A stretch of DNA of 64,000 nucleotides from Yponomeuta sedellus (lineage: Eukaryota; Arthropoda; Insecta; Lepidoptera; Yponomeutidae): contig OW203725.1 of the NCBI GenBank assembly GCA_934045075.1, positions 25,273,714 to 25,337,713 on the forward strand, read 5' to 3'. The translations under genes were made by a program, and so were the position numbers. The stretch's first letter is position 1. Each line of letters starts with the position of its first letter. The notes under the pieces were generated by a model, which was given only the letters and a program-made list of their open reading frames with translations, was not told the origin of the DNA and ran no database searches. Positions 58,401 through 63,399 of the stretch are shown piece after piece.

Positions 58401-61400
58401 TATTTTTATTTTTAATGCACTAACCCGTGCTAAGGAACAAATTTAAAAACCTATTTAGAGGCTAAAAATTTCAACCATGCCGGGATTCGAACCCGCAACC
58501 TCTGGCTATCCGTACCAGCGCTCTACCAATTGAGCCAATGGGCGACTCACGGTTAGTGCATTAAAAATAAAAATAGTGTAATCATGTGGGTATAGTGATA
58601 TCGTTCCGATGTTAAACCTAACTGCAAAGTAGGTAGTCAGGGCTGTAAGTAATGCAATTTGCTTAAGTCAGATGTCGCTGCCTGTACGTAATACAGAGAA
58701 TATTGTAAAGAGGTTCGAAATTTCACTGATGCCGTGAGTCGCCCATTGGCTCAATTGGTAGAGCGCTGGTACGGATAGCCAGAGGTTGCGGGTTCGAATC
58801 CCGGCATGGGTGAAATTTTTAGCCTCTAAATAGGTTTTTAAACCATTGTTGTGCTTATACAATTCAGTTCAAAAACTATGTAATTGTTAGACAGACACTG
58901 TGAGACAGTTTAGAAGAAAAAAAACTATTTTCCCGGTTTATCTTGCAAGAATTTAAGTCACATTTATCATAAGCTTTATCATGTTTGCGTGCTTGCTGTT
59001 GGTGTACCTGTACCTAATAAATAAATAAAAAAATAAAAAAGTAGTTCCCTACTTTGTCGTTAGGTGGCGCTATTCATATCTTGCTACTGTATTGTCACTT
59101 TGCTACTCACCACTAGATAGCGCTGCTGCTAGTGACTAAGCTCGTAACATGGTGTTGACACCCGTTCGTCCACACTGCATTCAGTAGTCTATCAGAGACT
59201 ACTGCAGCACGCGGCCAGTGTGAGCGCTACGTGTAGATCTGGAGGGCGGCCTTTGACATCTCTGAGGTAATGCACCTGAGTGGACGCCCGCAGTCGTCGT
59301 CAGGCTATACTAGTCCACTGCTGGACATAGCCCTCCCCAAAAGAGCGCCTCGTTGTGCTATCATAGGGGGTAATGCCCATAATCCCCACCTGCCCGCAGT
59401 ATGAAATTGGTGCTCACCAGTTTATCGACGGTGCAGTGAGCGGCGTGTCCGTGGCAGCGGCAGCGCGCGGCTAGCGTGAGCGCTCGCGCCGTGTAGAGCT
59501 GCCGCGCGGGCTCGGCGGCGTGCGCGGCACGGAAGCCGATACGCACGCGCCGCGCCGCCGCGCCGCCGCCCAGCCCTACGTGCATCTGGAGGGTACAACG
59601 CTCTATGAAGCTCCACATATTATTTTAATTAATTCTGTATTAAAATGAAATGAAACGGCACAAAAATAACACCTGTCACAGATTGATACACAAATTTCTA
59701 ACATTAACAAAATTGTATTTACACTATTTTTATTTTTAATGCACTAACCCGTGCTAAGGAACAAATTTAAAAACCTATTTAGAGGCTAAAAATTTCACCC
59801 ATGCCGGGATTCGAACCCGCAACCTCTGGCTATCCGTACCAGCGCTCTACCAATTGAGCCAATGGGCGACTCACGGCATCAGTGAAATTTCGAACCCCTT
59901 TACAACATTCTCTGTATTACGTACAGGCAGCGACATCTGACTTAAGCAAATTGCATTACTTACAGCCCCCACTACCTACTTTGCAGTCAGGTTTAACATC
60001 GGAACGATATCACTGTACCCACATGATTACACTATTTTTATTTTCAATGCACTAACCCGTGCTAAGGAACAAATTTAAAAACCTATTCAGAGGCTAAAAT
60101 AAATGCGGGTTCGAATCCCGGCATTGGTGAAATTTTTAGCCTCTAAATAGGTTTTTAAAATTGTATTTTCTAAGGTTAACCGAGCACTAGACATAATTAA
60201 AACTGTTTTTATACGGACTTATGGTGTCAACCTCACTTCAGTAATCCGAGACCACGACACCTGAAAAAGTGCCGAAACGTCGGAAAATTGTAAAAATGTA
60301 ATAAACGAGCATAAATCTGTATAAAAACCGTTTTAATTATTAACAAAATTCTAGTATTAAACATCACATTAAATTTATTTGGAAATATTCCATGTGCCTC
60401 GACATTTTTTACACATACAACGCAACGTTTCTACCGCAAGCATTTTTAAAACTGTCGTTTGAATAGTTGATCTTATATAGCTTAAAATATTGCTAGGTTT
60501 AATCCTAGTTTAGACTTTTGTACTCTTCCCAACGGTATAATTGTACCGTTGGGAAGAGTATAAAAGTCTAAACTAGGATTTTAGACTTTTAGACTTTTAG
60601 GATTTTAGACGTTGGGAAGAGTATAAAAGTCTAACTTAGGACAATTTTATTGTACCTATGAATCATGAAAATGTTATAGATAGATAGACAGAGAACACTT
60701 TATTGTACATAAAAAAGTTAATACGATTGAAAAAGCATTTATATTAAGAACTGCAGTTCAGTTAATATAGAATTTGACACTGTGGAGGCTGAGTTCTGGT
60801 TCAGGGTGGCGATCAGAGGTCAAAGCTTGGGCACACATACACGACGATTTCTTTTCATGTGTTTATATGAACACAGTTATAAACATCATCGTCAATCGAA
60901 AGATCGAAACCATGAGCGTCACGTTAACAATACCAACGATGCCTGAAATTATAAACTGACTGACTACAACGATACTGAAAGTACACAGCGAAAGGTGTAC
61001 TCAAAATGCCACTCCTCTCTTCTGATAAGCTTTGCACTATATTACTCATACCGTCAATATCAACGCCAGGGGATTAAGTGCTTATACATCATTTTGATAA
61101 CGAGACTGATTAAGTAAAAACAATGTAAAGAAGTAACTATAAATAAGACAGTCATAAAACTATAGGTAGCATATCCGGCTAGCTTTAAATTTTGGCTCTG
61201 GTGCAAATAACTTTATTTTTTAGGGTTTCTTACAGACGTGTTACAAAGACTTTATTGGATAGAAAAGAGTGAGGTAATTTCATTCAAAGTTCTTACTAAC
61301 TTAATTCCGGATTCATTTACTTCCTTTTTTATCGGAAGAATACGACCAGATTTTGCTCTGATTCGCAGAGCTTAATCATGACGAGGAGATAGAGAGAGAC

Positions 61401-62194
61401 AGAGCTTGCGTCTTCGTTTTCTCGCTTCTGACCGGAATTAAGGTAATTATATATAATGCTTAAGAAAGTTTCAGTTTCAGTACTTGCCACTAAACGCTGT
61501 ATACCATGCAACATAGAGTTTTTTCAACAATCTATCTGAGAATATCTGGCGCCACATGAGTATGAGTACTTGAAAATACCAACAATTAAGAAGAAAAAGA
61601 AGAAGAAGATTTTTTTTTAAAAGTATCTCGTGTATTTCTTGTATACCAATTGTTGGTATTTTCAAGTACTCATACTTGAAAATGCCAACCATTAAAGATG
61701 AGGTAATGGGATATTGCAAGACATTTAAAGAAAGATTGAAAGTTCACCAGAACGCTCTGGCTAGGGACTTAAAACAGTTGTAGAGAAATTAAGAGGTTCA
61801 ATAGTCCTTGTATGTCCTTGACCTTGAATAAAGAGAATGAAGACATTACGTAACATGAACTTCGGAATGACGATCGCTGGATAAACTGCTTCAAGACATC
61901 CGGTTATGACTCCAAACTCACCTCTCCATTCTCGAGCGGCCTCGGGCTGGCGAACTGGGTAGAGCAGGTCGGTTTCTCGGCCCTATTTGTCCTTTTTCCC
62001 TGACGAGCGGCGCGAACCTTGCGCCTCCGCCTCTCGGGGCGCAGCGCCCACAGGCGGCGGCAGTGCTCCTTGTCGCCGAAGGCCCGCAGCAGCCGCCAGT
62101 CGTCGCCGCTGGCAGAGGTGGACACTTCCAGCGACCAGGCCAGCGGCCGCGGCGACGGACCCGACTTCACGATCACGTGGAGCAGCTCCATTGT
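40258..62194 (-). CDS. wb: Laminin alpha chain gene, wing blister (alpha-1/2) type, partial, 16 exons
   Basis: Sixteen exons joined by AG/GT splice sites give one open frame of 2,560 nt with compatible phases at every junction. Domain order is LN (C-terminal half), LE1-4, LE5 first part, L4, LE5 second part, LE6 to about LE10. Family knowledge: laminin gamma also has LN-LE-L4-LE, but the L4 end (EEHW, then LMEVLRDVRALMIRA) and the LE7 block CACPLFLASNNFSALC are typical of alpha chains, and an L4 after four and a half LE modules matches alpha-1/2 rather than alpha-3/5 chains. The product would be a secreted basement-membrane subunit that trimerises with beta and gamma chains; the LN domain serves network assembly. 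The start lies beyond the right end of the recognised exons; the 3' half is not visible in the window. Exons are GC-rich at third positions against AT-rich introns. The wb assignment is inference from domain order; laminin alpha is secure. Confidence 0.85.
41093..41255 (-). CDS. wb: Laminin alpha exon 15: LE8 end to LE9
   Basis: This exon is 163 nt, phase 0 in and 1 out, with acceptor gtgtccccag and donor TACG|gtcagt. It reads EGYYLANSTSEEAGACLPCA, then CDARGLCPCRRGWAGPHCRD, and ends CAPRHY. NST is a potential N-glycosylation site. Several long open frames on the opposite strand here are composition shadows. Confidence 0.88.
41896..42034 (-). CDS. wb: Laminin alpha exon 14: LE7 end and LE8
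   Basis: This exon is 139 nt, phase 2 in and 0 out, with acceptor gatgtttccag and donor GAG|gtgggt. It reads CDFGYWGSPTTPGGRCRRCA, then GGSPCDPATGRCLACAAG and ARCDPCE. The CD-P-x-T-G-x-C-L-x-C phrase is the usual LE opening. One loop is short: the normal N-T-x-G-x-H-C becomes AAGARC. Confidence 0.88.
42252..42697. repeat. 41-bp minisatellite derived from the exon 13 donor boundary
   Basis: Units start near 42,254, 42,295, 42,336, 42,377, 42,410, 42,454, 42,495, 42,536, 42,577, 42,618 and the exon copy at 42,659. On the minus strand each unit reads ccggcgaccactgcgact then tgtgagtaccctgtc, i.e. exon end, donor and intron start. Units next to the exon are nearly identical; those farthest away are diverged or have indels (33 and 44 bp), so the array seems to have grown from the exon side. 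Confidence 0.9.
42657..42796 (-). CDS. wb: Laminin alpha exon 13: LE7 start
   Basis: This exon is 140 nt, phase 0 in and 2 out, with acceptor tatctgcag and donor CTT|gtgagt. It reads GGCAPCACPLFLASNNFSAL, then CTQCPDGFTGDHCD, matching the alpha-chain LE7 form CxCPL...SNNFSxxC. The exon end and donor form the first unit of a 41-bp minisatellite that runs about 400 bp into the intron. Reading into the intron meets a stop (TGA) at the donor. Confidence 0.9.
42800..43332. other. Intron sequence, nothing recognised
   Basis: Part of the intron between laminin exons 12 and 13. No RNA gene or repeat family is visible before the SINE at 43,333. Confidence 0.5.
43333..43590 (+). mobile_element. tRNA-derived SINE in laminin intron 12
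   Basis: The head reads gacggcctcggtggcgcagc with a B-box variant ggttcgatctc; the body includes aggaaacgaacttttctaat and an AT-rich tail. An oppositely oriented copy lies at 44,405-44,656, on the other side of exon 12. Confidence 0.75.
43773..43905 (+). mobile_element. 366-bp dispersed repeat, fragment
   Basis: Contains atgtccccactgctgtggca, tcctgcatcgcaggaagg and ccaagtccgggttggtgga, with an internal duplication of the actccacc block. Truncated on the 3' side. Confidence 0.65.
44078..44166 (-). CDS. wb: Laminin alpha exon 12: LE6
   Basis: This short exon is 89 nt, phase 1 in and 0 out, with acceptor tgctttacag and donor CAG|gtttgt. It reads VDGPCGPCQHNTTGPHCERC, then LPGHYGNPVQ. The phrase C-x-H-N-T-x-G-x-H-C-E-R-C is the core LE loop. 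The exon is flanked on each side by oppositely oriented copies of the same SINE (43,333-43,590 and 44,405-44,656). Confidence 0.9.
44405..44656 (-). mobile_element. tRNA-derived SINE in laminin intron 11
   Basis: Reverse-oriented copy of the 43,333 SINE, head gacggcctcggtggcgcagc at 44,637-44,656 on the minus strand and B-box gggttcgatccccggc. With its partner it brackets exon 12, so the two could pair in the pre-mRNA. Confidence 0.75.
44660..45110. other. Intron sequence, nothing recognised
   Basis: Within the intron between laminin exons 11 and 12; no feature identified. Confidence 0.4.
45115..45445 (-). mobile_element. Family A element in laminin intron 11
   Basis: Minus-orientation monomer with tRNA-like domain 45,139-45,210, then a plus-sense tail from 45,380 (ggcctctgaataggttttt). 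It is an older gcacgg-subtype copy. Imperfect ttacatt-like flanks may be the eroded target-site duplication. Confidence 0.8.
45583..45778 (-). CDS. wb: Laminin alpha exon 11: LE5 second part and LE6 start
   Basis: This exon is 196 nt, phase 0 in and 1 out, with acceptor ccgtcctcag and donor TCGG|gtgcga. It reads VRLESAALAGAPALVRARCA, then CPAGYGGAHCSACAH, and ends CAPCPCHGHASCDS. The CxCPxGYxGxxC phrase is the standard resumption of LE5 after L4. The exon is among the most GC-rich in the window, with dense Arg/Ala codons. Confidence 0.88.
45785..46765. other. Intron sequence, AT-rich
   Basis: Part of the laminin intron between exons 10 and 11. A tail-like block (aataaagaatattcttatct at 46,044-46,064, also near 63,700) marks a LINE 3' end. 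Nothing else recognised. Confidence 0.45.
46770..47065 (+). pseudogene. Non-LTR retrotransposon ORF2 C-terminal fragment
   Basis: The frame reads APSHMVSTVGVPGSAAEAAA, then LMRSYLFVPLALETTGVWGA and GFLMQR. The F-V-P-x-A-x-E-T-x-G-V-W-G block is a C-terminal motif of LINE ORF2 proteins common in insects. The copy is 5' truncated and sits antisense in the laminin intron. Confidence 0.7.
47159..47220. repeat. Inverted repeat with poly(A)/poly(T) arms
   Basis: ttgattgacatttttttttt is mirrored by aaaaaaaaaatgtcaatcaa about 20 bp later. It directly follows the LINE fragment and may be a fold-back formed at its A-tail. Confidence 0.7.
47460..47665 (-). CDS. wb: Laminin alpha exon 10: L4 domain, end
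   Basis: This exon is 206 nt, phase 1 in and 0 out, with acceptor tttctccag and donor GAG|gtgtgt. It reads DGTKLSSAEASHARPGR, then LAVPLLEEHWLSEESSAG and LMEVLRDVRALMIRAHFHLD. The EEHW and the L-M-x-V-L-x-D-V-x-x-L-x-I-R-A block are typical of alpha-chain L4 domains and differ from the gamma-chain version. The donor gtgtgt is weak but joins in frame. Confidence 0.9.
47712..48049. mobile_element. Family B inverted-type retroposon in laminin intron 9
   Basis: Flanked by the 13-bp duplication taatttgtaaact (about 47,698-47,711 and 48,050-48,063). It starts with a 31-bp tail (attttctaaggttaacacga...), then the reverse complement of the family 3' end (aattaaaactgtttttatac), a small hairpin around 47,850-47,895, and finally the sense 3' end (tccgagaccacggcacctgt ... 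ttataaaaacagttt). The GTGCCGAAACGTTGG block resembles Penelope-type termini. Confidence 0.75.
48060..48885. other. Intron sequence, nothing recognised
   Basis: Intron between laminin exons 9 and 10; no identified repeat or RNA beyond the family B element. Confidence 0.4.
48890..49052 (-). CDS. wb: Laminin alpha exon 9: L4 domain, middle
   Basis: This exon is 163 nt, phase 0 in and 1 out, with acceptor ttaatttag and donor AAAG|gtaaga. It reads GWDTFYWSTTAFSGEQWDSY, then GGEIRATQMWAVV, and later GPDFILIAK. The phrase YWS...F-x-G-x-x-x-x-S-Y-G-G is the hallmark of L4 domains in laminins and perlecan, so this is among the most diagnostic exons of the gene. Confidence 0.9.
49194..50538. mobile_element. 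1.3-kb inverted-repeat element with many cggcc motifs, in laminin intron 8
   Basis: The left end ataggGTAgtttagccggtt is mirrored by the right end aaaccgactaagttacccta. More than ten copies of tttcggcca/ggccgaaa-type motifs, in both orientations, are scattered through the interior. No transposase frame is visible. Ends plus subterminal repeats indicate a non-autonomous DNA transposon; the superfamily is unknown to me. Confidence 0.6.
50760..50870 (-). CDS. wb: Laminin alpha exon 8: L4 domain, first part
   Basis: This exon has 37 codons, phase 0/0, acceptor ttggaggctag and donor GAG|gtgaga. It encodes MELPMSEEAWLVTDAAGNQT and continues to GRPYLISYE. It opens the laminin IV type A domain, a beta-sandwich inserted in LE5. 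The internal ATG codons here are not starts: the frame continues from the previous exon. The following intron holds a 1.3-kb inverted-repeat element. Confidence 0.8.
50978..51125 (-). mobile_element. Family A element, degraded copy in laminin intron 7
   Basis: Diverged minus-orientation tRNA-like domain (51,008-51,079) and partial tail. The B-box is changed to actccaaccc on the plus strand. It is one of the oldest copies in the window. Confidence 0.7.
51300..51345. repeat. LINE tail with gata simple repeat
   Basis: tagatagatagaaggtagag followed by attctttattgta is a 3'-end type shared with 55,990-56,030 and 60,675-60,710. Confidence 0.5.
51580..51708 (-). CDS. wb: Laminin alpha exon 7: LE4 end and LE5 first part
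   Basis: This exon has 43 codons, phase 0/0, acceptor cttccccgcag and donor CAT|gtacgt. It reads PNVVGSRCDACAPGYYRSG, then CRPCYCSGVAAACAPDP, a complete LE4 tail followed by the first cysteines of LE5. The module then breaks off at SEGPH, exactly where alpha-1/2 chains insert the first L4 domain. Confidence 0.87.
51930..51990 (-). mobile_element. SINE tail fragment
   Basis: Shares atacctcagacattcaggtt and gagtggta with the SINE body at 56,420-56,495. Confidence 0.5.
52299..52483 (-). pseudogene. Two decayed partial copies of laminin exon 6
   Basis: Copy B (52,299-52,410) reads TCDVSAVARACCHCDLAGLV, then DPERVCDGVCVC and a TAG where the parent has the final K codon and donor. Copy A (52,411-52,483) reads LACDVSVAPTERRRCDRDC, in a different register. 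Parent exon 6 reads ACDVSAVTTARCRCDPDGVL, DPDRVCDDVCEC. No acceptor or donor is kept, so the copies are probably not spliced in. Confidence 0.8.
52486..52850 (+). mobile_element. 366-bp dispersed repeat between exon 6 and its decayed copies
   Basis: Plus-orientation copy starting at about cccttgtttgtccccacacc and ending ggttcagctaggccacgag. It separates exon 6 from the decayed copies, so it inserted after the duplication or at the duplication joint. Confidence 0.75.
52910..53115 (-). CDS. wb: Laminin alpha exon 6: LE3-LE4
   Basis: This exon is 206 nt, phase 1 in and 0 out, with acceptor gtcgcag and donor AAG|gtgagc. It reads TCKYNRKQSQVACACRAG, then RCAACADAAAIFPACDV, RCRCDPDGVLDPDRVCDD and VCECK, so it spans most of LE3 and the first loops of LE4. 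Two decayed partial copies of its 3' half lie in the next intron at 52,299-52,483, separated from it by a dispersed repeat of about 370 bp. Confidence 0.87.
53120..54425. other. Intron sequence with minor repeats
   Basis: Intron between laminin exons 5 and 6. A short tandem run gcgcaatggcgcaatggcgc lies at 54,036-54,056 and a LINE tail (agtccactgctgggcatag) at 54,151-54,170. No gene. Confidence 0.5.
54430..54675 (+). mobile_element. SINE, diverged copy of the 13.98-kb type
   Basis: Shares the phrases tgtgggttaggccggctaag, catctagtgtgagtgaac and tacgtagatgca with 14,170-14,395. Confidence 0.6.
54748..54901. repeat. Perfect 77-bp tandem duplication
   Basis: Two identical units (54,748-54,824 and 54,825-54,901) starting gggtagcatagttctattct. 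Identity over the whole unit indicates a very recent event or an assembly artefact. Confidence 0.9.
54905..55350. other. Intron sequence, AT-rich
   Basis: No feature recognised between the 77-bp duplication and laminin exon 5. Confidence 0.4.
55355..55460 (-). CDS. wb: Laminin alpha exon 5: LE2 end to LE3 start
   Basis: This exon is 106 nt, phase 0 in and 1 out, with acceptor ccacttgcag and donor GATG|gtatga. It reads ENRAGPLCDRCLPGFYSA, then CQPCDCHPDGSDG, a canonical LE module end and start. The split glycine codon is completed by the next exon (GGC), giving DGSDGTCKYNRK, which confirms the junction. Confidence 0.87.
55465..56125. other. Intron sequence with a small palindrome and LINE tail
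   Basis: Intron between laminin exons 4 and 5. A hairpin occurs at 55,930-55,975 (gtgtcagtagttcg with cgaactactgacac). A gata-type LINE tail follows at 55,998-56,030. Confidence 0.5.
56131..56288 (-). CDS. wb: Laminin alpha exon 4: LE2 with Gly/Ala-rich insert
   Basis: This exon is 158 nt, phase 1 in and phase 0 out, with acceptor tttgaaag and donor ACG|gtaaaa. It carries GEPCAGAADGSDGG followed by ACAERGECLYDDTGAILC and ends VNCT. The end joins the ENRAGPLCDRC start of the next exon, giving the familiar LE phrase C-x-N-C-T-E-N-x-A-G-P-x-C-x-x-C. The GEPCA motif echoes one in the previous exon, suggesting internal expansion. The donor gtaaaa is weaker than the others. Confidence 0.78.
56395..56606 (-). 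mobile_element. tRNA-derived SINE in laminin intron 3
   Basis: On the minus strand the head reads ggtgtaacctgagcggtaga with B-box-like aggttccaatcccgg; the body includes aatgacttcgttttctgagt. The tail matches the fragment at 51.93 kb. Confidence 0.65.
56919..57072 (-). CDS. wb: Laminin alpha exon 3: LE1
   Basis: This exon is 154 nt, entering in phase 0 and leaving in phase 1 at a gtgagt donor. It reads GATCACEHGTCGPQCARCCD, the LE1 signature C-E-H-N-T-C-G-x-x-C-x-x-C-C of laminin alpha chains with G in place of the usual N. It then runs into an Ala/Gly-rich stretch (GEPCAAAAAGEGRACAPGD) that is unlike standard LE modules. The exon is extremely GC-rich, and all other frames are open by composition only. 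Confidence 0.8.
57080..57766. other. Intron sequence, nothing recognised
   Basis: Part of the intron between laminin exons 2 and 3; no repeat family or RNA gene recognised. Confidence 0.4.
57779..58841. mobile_element. Family A element with four tRNA-like domains
   Basis: Three minus-orientation monomers (tRNA-like domains 57,856-57,927, 58,164-58,235 and 58,472-58,543; period 308 bp) switch at about 58,551 into one plus-orientation monomer (58,741-58,812). Flanked by the 12-bp duplication accattgttgtg (57,767-57,778 and 58,842-58,853). Ends are the two constant termini of the family. This is the largest copy in the window. Confidence 0.93.
58860..59297. other. Intron sequence with short repeats
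   Basis: The block tttgtcgttaggtggcgct at 59,054-59,072 also occurs near 40,880. A LINE tail begins at 59,298. No gene. Confidence 0.4.
59298..59345 (+). mobile_element. LINE 3' tail
   Basis: gtcaggctatactagtccac then tgctggacatagccctcccc, the same tail as at 6.7 kb. Confidence 0.6.
59418..59585 (-). CDS. wb: Laminin alpha exon 2: LN end and LE1 start
   Basis: This exon has 56 codons, phase 0/0, acceptor ccctccag and donor CTG|gtgagc. It continues directly from LENGE into MHVGLGGGAAARRVRIGFR, the end of the LN fold, then ARCRCHGHAAHC, which is the family's LN-to-LE1 hinge (CxCxGHAxxC). About 46 residues separate LENGE from the hinge, shorter than the roughly 70 in vertebrate alpha chains, because the usual loop near the domain end is reduced. 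A SINE-like LINE tail lies just downstream of the upstream intron at 59.3 kb. Confidence 0.85.
59721..60156. mobile_element. Family A element in laminin intron 1
   Basis: A minus-orientation monomer (tRNA-like domain 59,796-59,867) switches at about 60,105 into a plus-sense fragment with only the B-box half of the tRNA and the tail. Flanked by the 12-bp duplication aaaattgtattt (59,709-59,720 and 60,157-60,168). The insertion sits in the first bases of a family B element, so it is nested and younger. Confidence 0.9.
60169..60341. mobile_element. Family B inverted-type retroposon
   Basis: Begins tctaaggttaaccgagcact (tail), then a short reverse-complement segment aattaaaactgtttttatac, then the sense 3' end agtaatccgagaccacgaca ... 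aaaaaccgttttaatt. The outer duplication attaacaaaatt (from about 59,703 and 60,342) brackets this element together with the nested family A copy. Confidence 0.7.
60490..60650. repeat. Long near-perfect palindrome with a partial third arm
   Basis: taatcctagtttagactttt and cttcccaacggta are mirrored directly after a short loop (aattg) as taccgttgggaag ... aaaagtctaaactaggat, arms about 36 bp. The phrase ttgggaagagtataaaagtc then appears again at 60,613-60,632 after short tagactttt repeats. Confidence 0.85.
60676..60712. repeat. LINE tail with gata repeat
   Basis: atagatagatagacagagaa followed by cactttattgtac, the same 3'-end type as at 51.3 and 56.0 kb. Confidence 0.5.
61558..61690. repeat. 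Inverted repeat with 27-bp arms
   Basis: tatgagtacttgaaaatacc and caacaatt are mirrored at 61,649-61,675 as aattgttggtattttcaagt and actcata. The 62-bp centre holds a gaagaaaaagaagaagaaga run. A third partial arm (cttgaaaatgccaacca) follows. Confidence 0.8.
61922..62194 (-). CDS. wb: Laminin alpha exon 1 of those visible: LN domain, second half
   Basis: This exon has 91 codons, phase 0 on both sides, acceptor ttccag and donor GAG|gtgagt. The translation contains HVIVKSGPSPRPLAWSLEVS, matching the LN block seen as YVIIKAANSPRPGNWILE in known chains, followed by a WRLLRAFGDKEHCRRLW stretch. It ends CSTQFASPRPLENGE, matching the conserved C-T-S-Y-Y-S...PLENGE block. Between them is a strongly basic run (RPERRRRKVRAARQGKR) where other laminins have a short proline/arginine loop. 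The preceding exon with the first half of LN was not found up to the window end. Confidence 0.85.
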
Positions 62195-62199
62195 CTGGA

Positions 62200-63150
62200 A
62201 TTTATGCGGCTTTTGTCACTTTTTGGGGGTGATGGACTAATATCCTGGGCACAATTTCTGGACAAAGATATCCAGAAAAAACTATAGTCATTGAGACTAC
62301 AATAAACAACGGAATGTTTTAGAAAACTAGGTAAAGTAGATATTTTTTTAGAAGAGATAGTGAATAACACTGAGTACGGAGGTACTTCGTGTTACATTCG
62401 CGCTTACAGAGGGCTAGTCAGTATGTAGTAAGGTAGCTAGGGTCATCAAAGTGATCTCTTGAGGCCAACCTCTCTTTGGTTAGTTTCAATGTAATGAGAA
62501 ATTTGTAGGTGTGCAGTGTACGGTTTATAAATGAGACAAAACAATATGTCCAGCAAAAAAATATTTTATTTAATATCTACAGGAAGTACCAATGTAAGCC
62601 CAAAGCGTTCAAGCCCTCATAAACAAATGACTATGAATGTAAATGTTTACCCAGAAGGCGTGCAGGCTGTTCGTAAATTCAATTATCAGCTGTGGAATCA
62701 CTCCTAGCCGTCAGCTTTCTCCCGCACATCCTTAATTGGACACCCGAGCGTCGTGCCGGACTTATTAGAGGAATTCAAGCTCCACAATAGCAGGAGCACT
62801 GAGCTTATATACCCACAGGAGTGCGTAGGTACGGCAGTGGGCGGCATCTGGTAAGTAACCTGGCTCTGTTATATTTTTTACAGGCATAAACTATTCGGTT
62901 AAAGAAATATTTTTGCAAAATACAGATTCCTTTTTCCATTTGTGCACAGTTGATCTGTTTCAATTTTTGTAGCTGCACACAATCGCTGACTGTGTGCATT
63001 ATTTATTACATGAATGATTTATTAAACAATTATAAGACAAATAATTATCTTATAATATATAATAATAATATATAACAAAAAATACCTTTACTTATTACTT
63101 AAAATGCGGGAAGTTCATTAAATTAACTTGAAATGGGAATAGACGATACA
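62200..63150. other. Upstream intron of laminin; possible minus-strand TATA promoter
   Basis: No further laminin exon was found here. On the minus strand gggtatataagctcagtgct (62,795-62,815) combines a TATA box and an initiator-like tcagt at close spacing; nothing coding follows, so it may belong to a decayed LTR or a non-coding RNA. Confidence 0.3.
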
Positions 63151-63194
63151 AATCAAAGATTACCGACAATGCAAATTAAACTATATGGTTATTT

Positions 63195-63370
63195 AGTACT
63201 AGCTGACCCAGCGAACTCCTTACGGCTTAACAGTCGATTCTTTTTTTTTTTTCTCTCCGTAAAAACCATGCTCGTACTTCAAGTGATATTAAAAAAAAAA
63301 TTAGCGAAATCGGTTCAGCTCGAGATTTGCACTTACCAATACATTCGGCGGTTCATTTTTAAATTATAGA
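63195..63370 (+). mobile_element. Common insect interspersed repeat fragment
   Basis: Starts actagctgacccagcgaact and continues through a T-run to gcgaaatcggttcagctcga. I recognise these phrases from lepidopteran interspersed repeats, class uncertain. Confidence 0.45.
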
Positions 63371-63399
63371 TAGATTATGTTTTTACGTATCACAGTTCC

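Noticed and set aside
12664..60150. The roughly 24 tRNA-like domains as genuine tRNA genes
   Set aside because: They lie inside a dispersed repeat, the anticodon loop lacks U33, the acceptor stem has a mismatch, and they end in the family tail.
40258..62194. Laminin gamma or beta chain identity
   Set aside because: Beta chains lack this L4; the L4 end and the CPLFLASNNFS block follow the alpha form. Gamma remains the second choice only by domain count.
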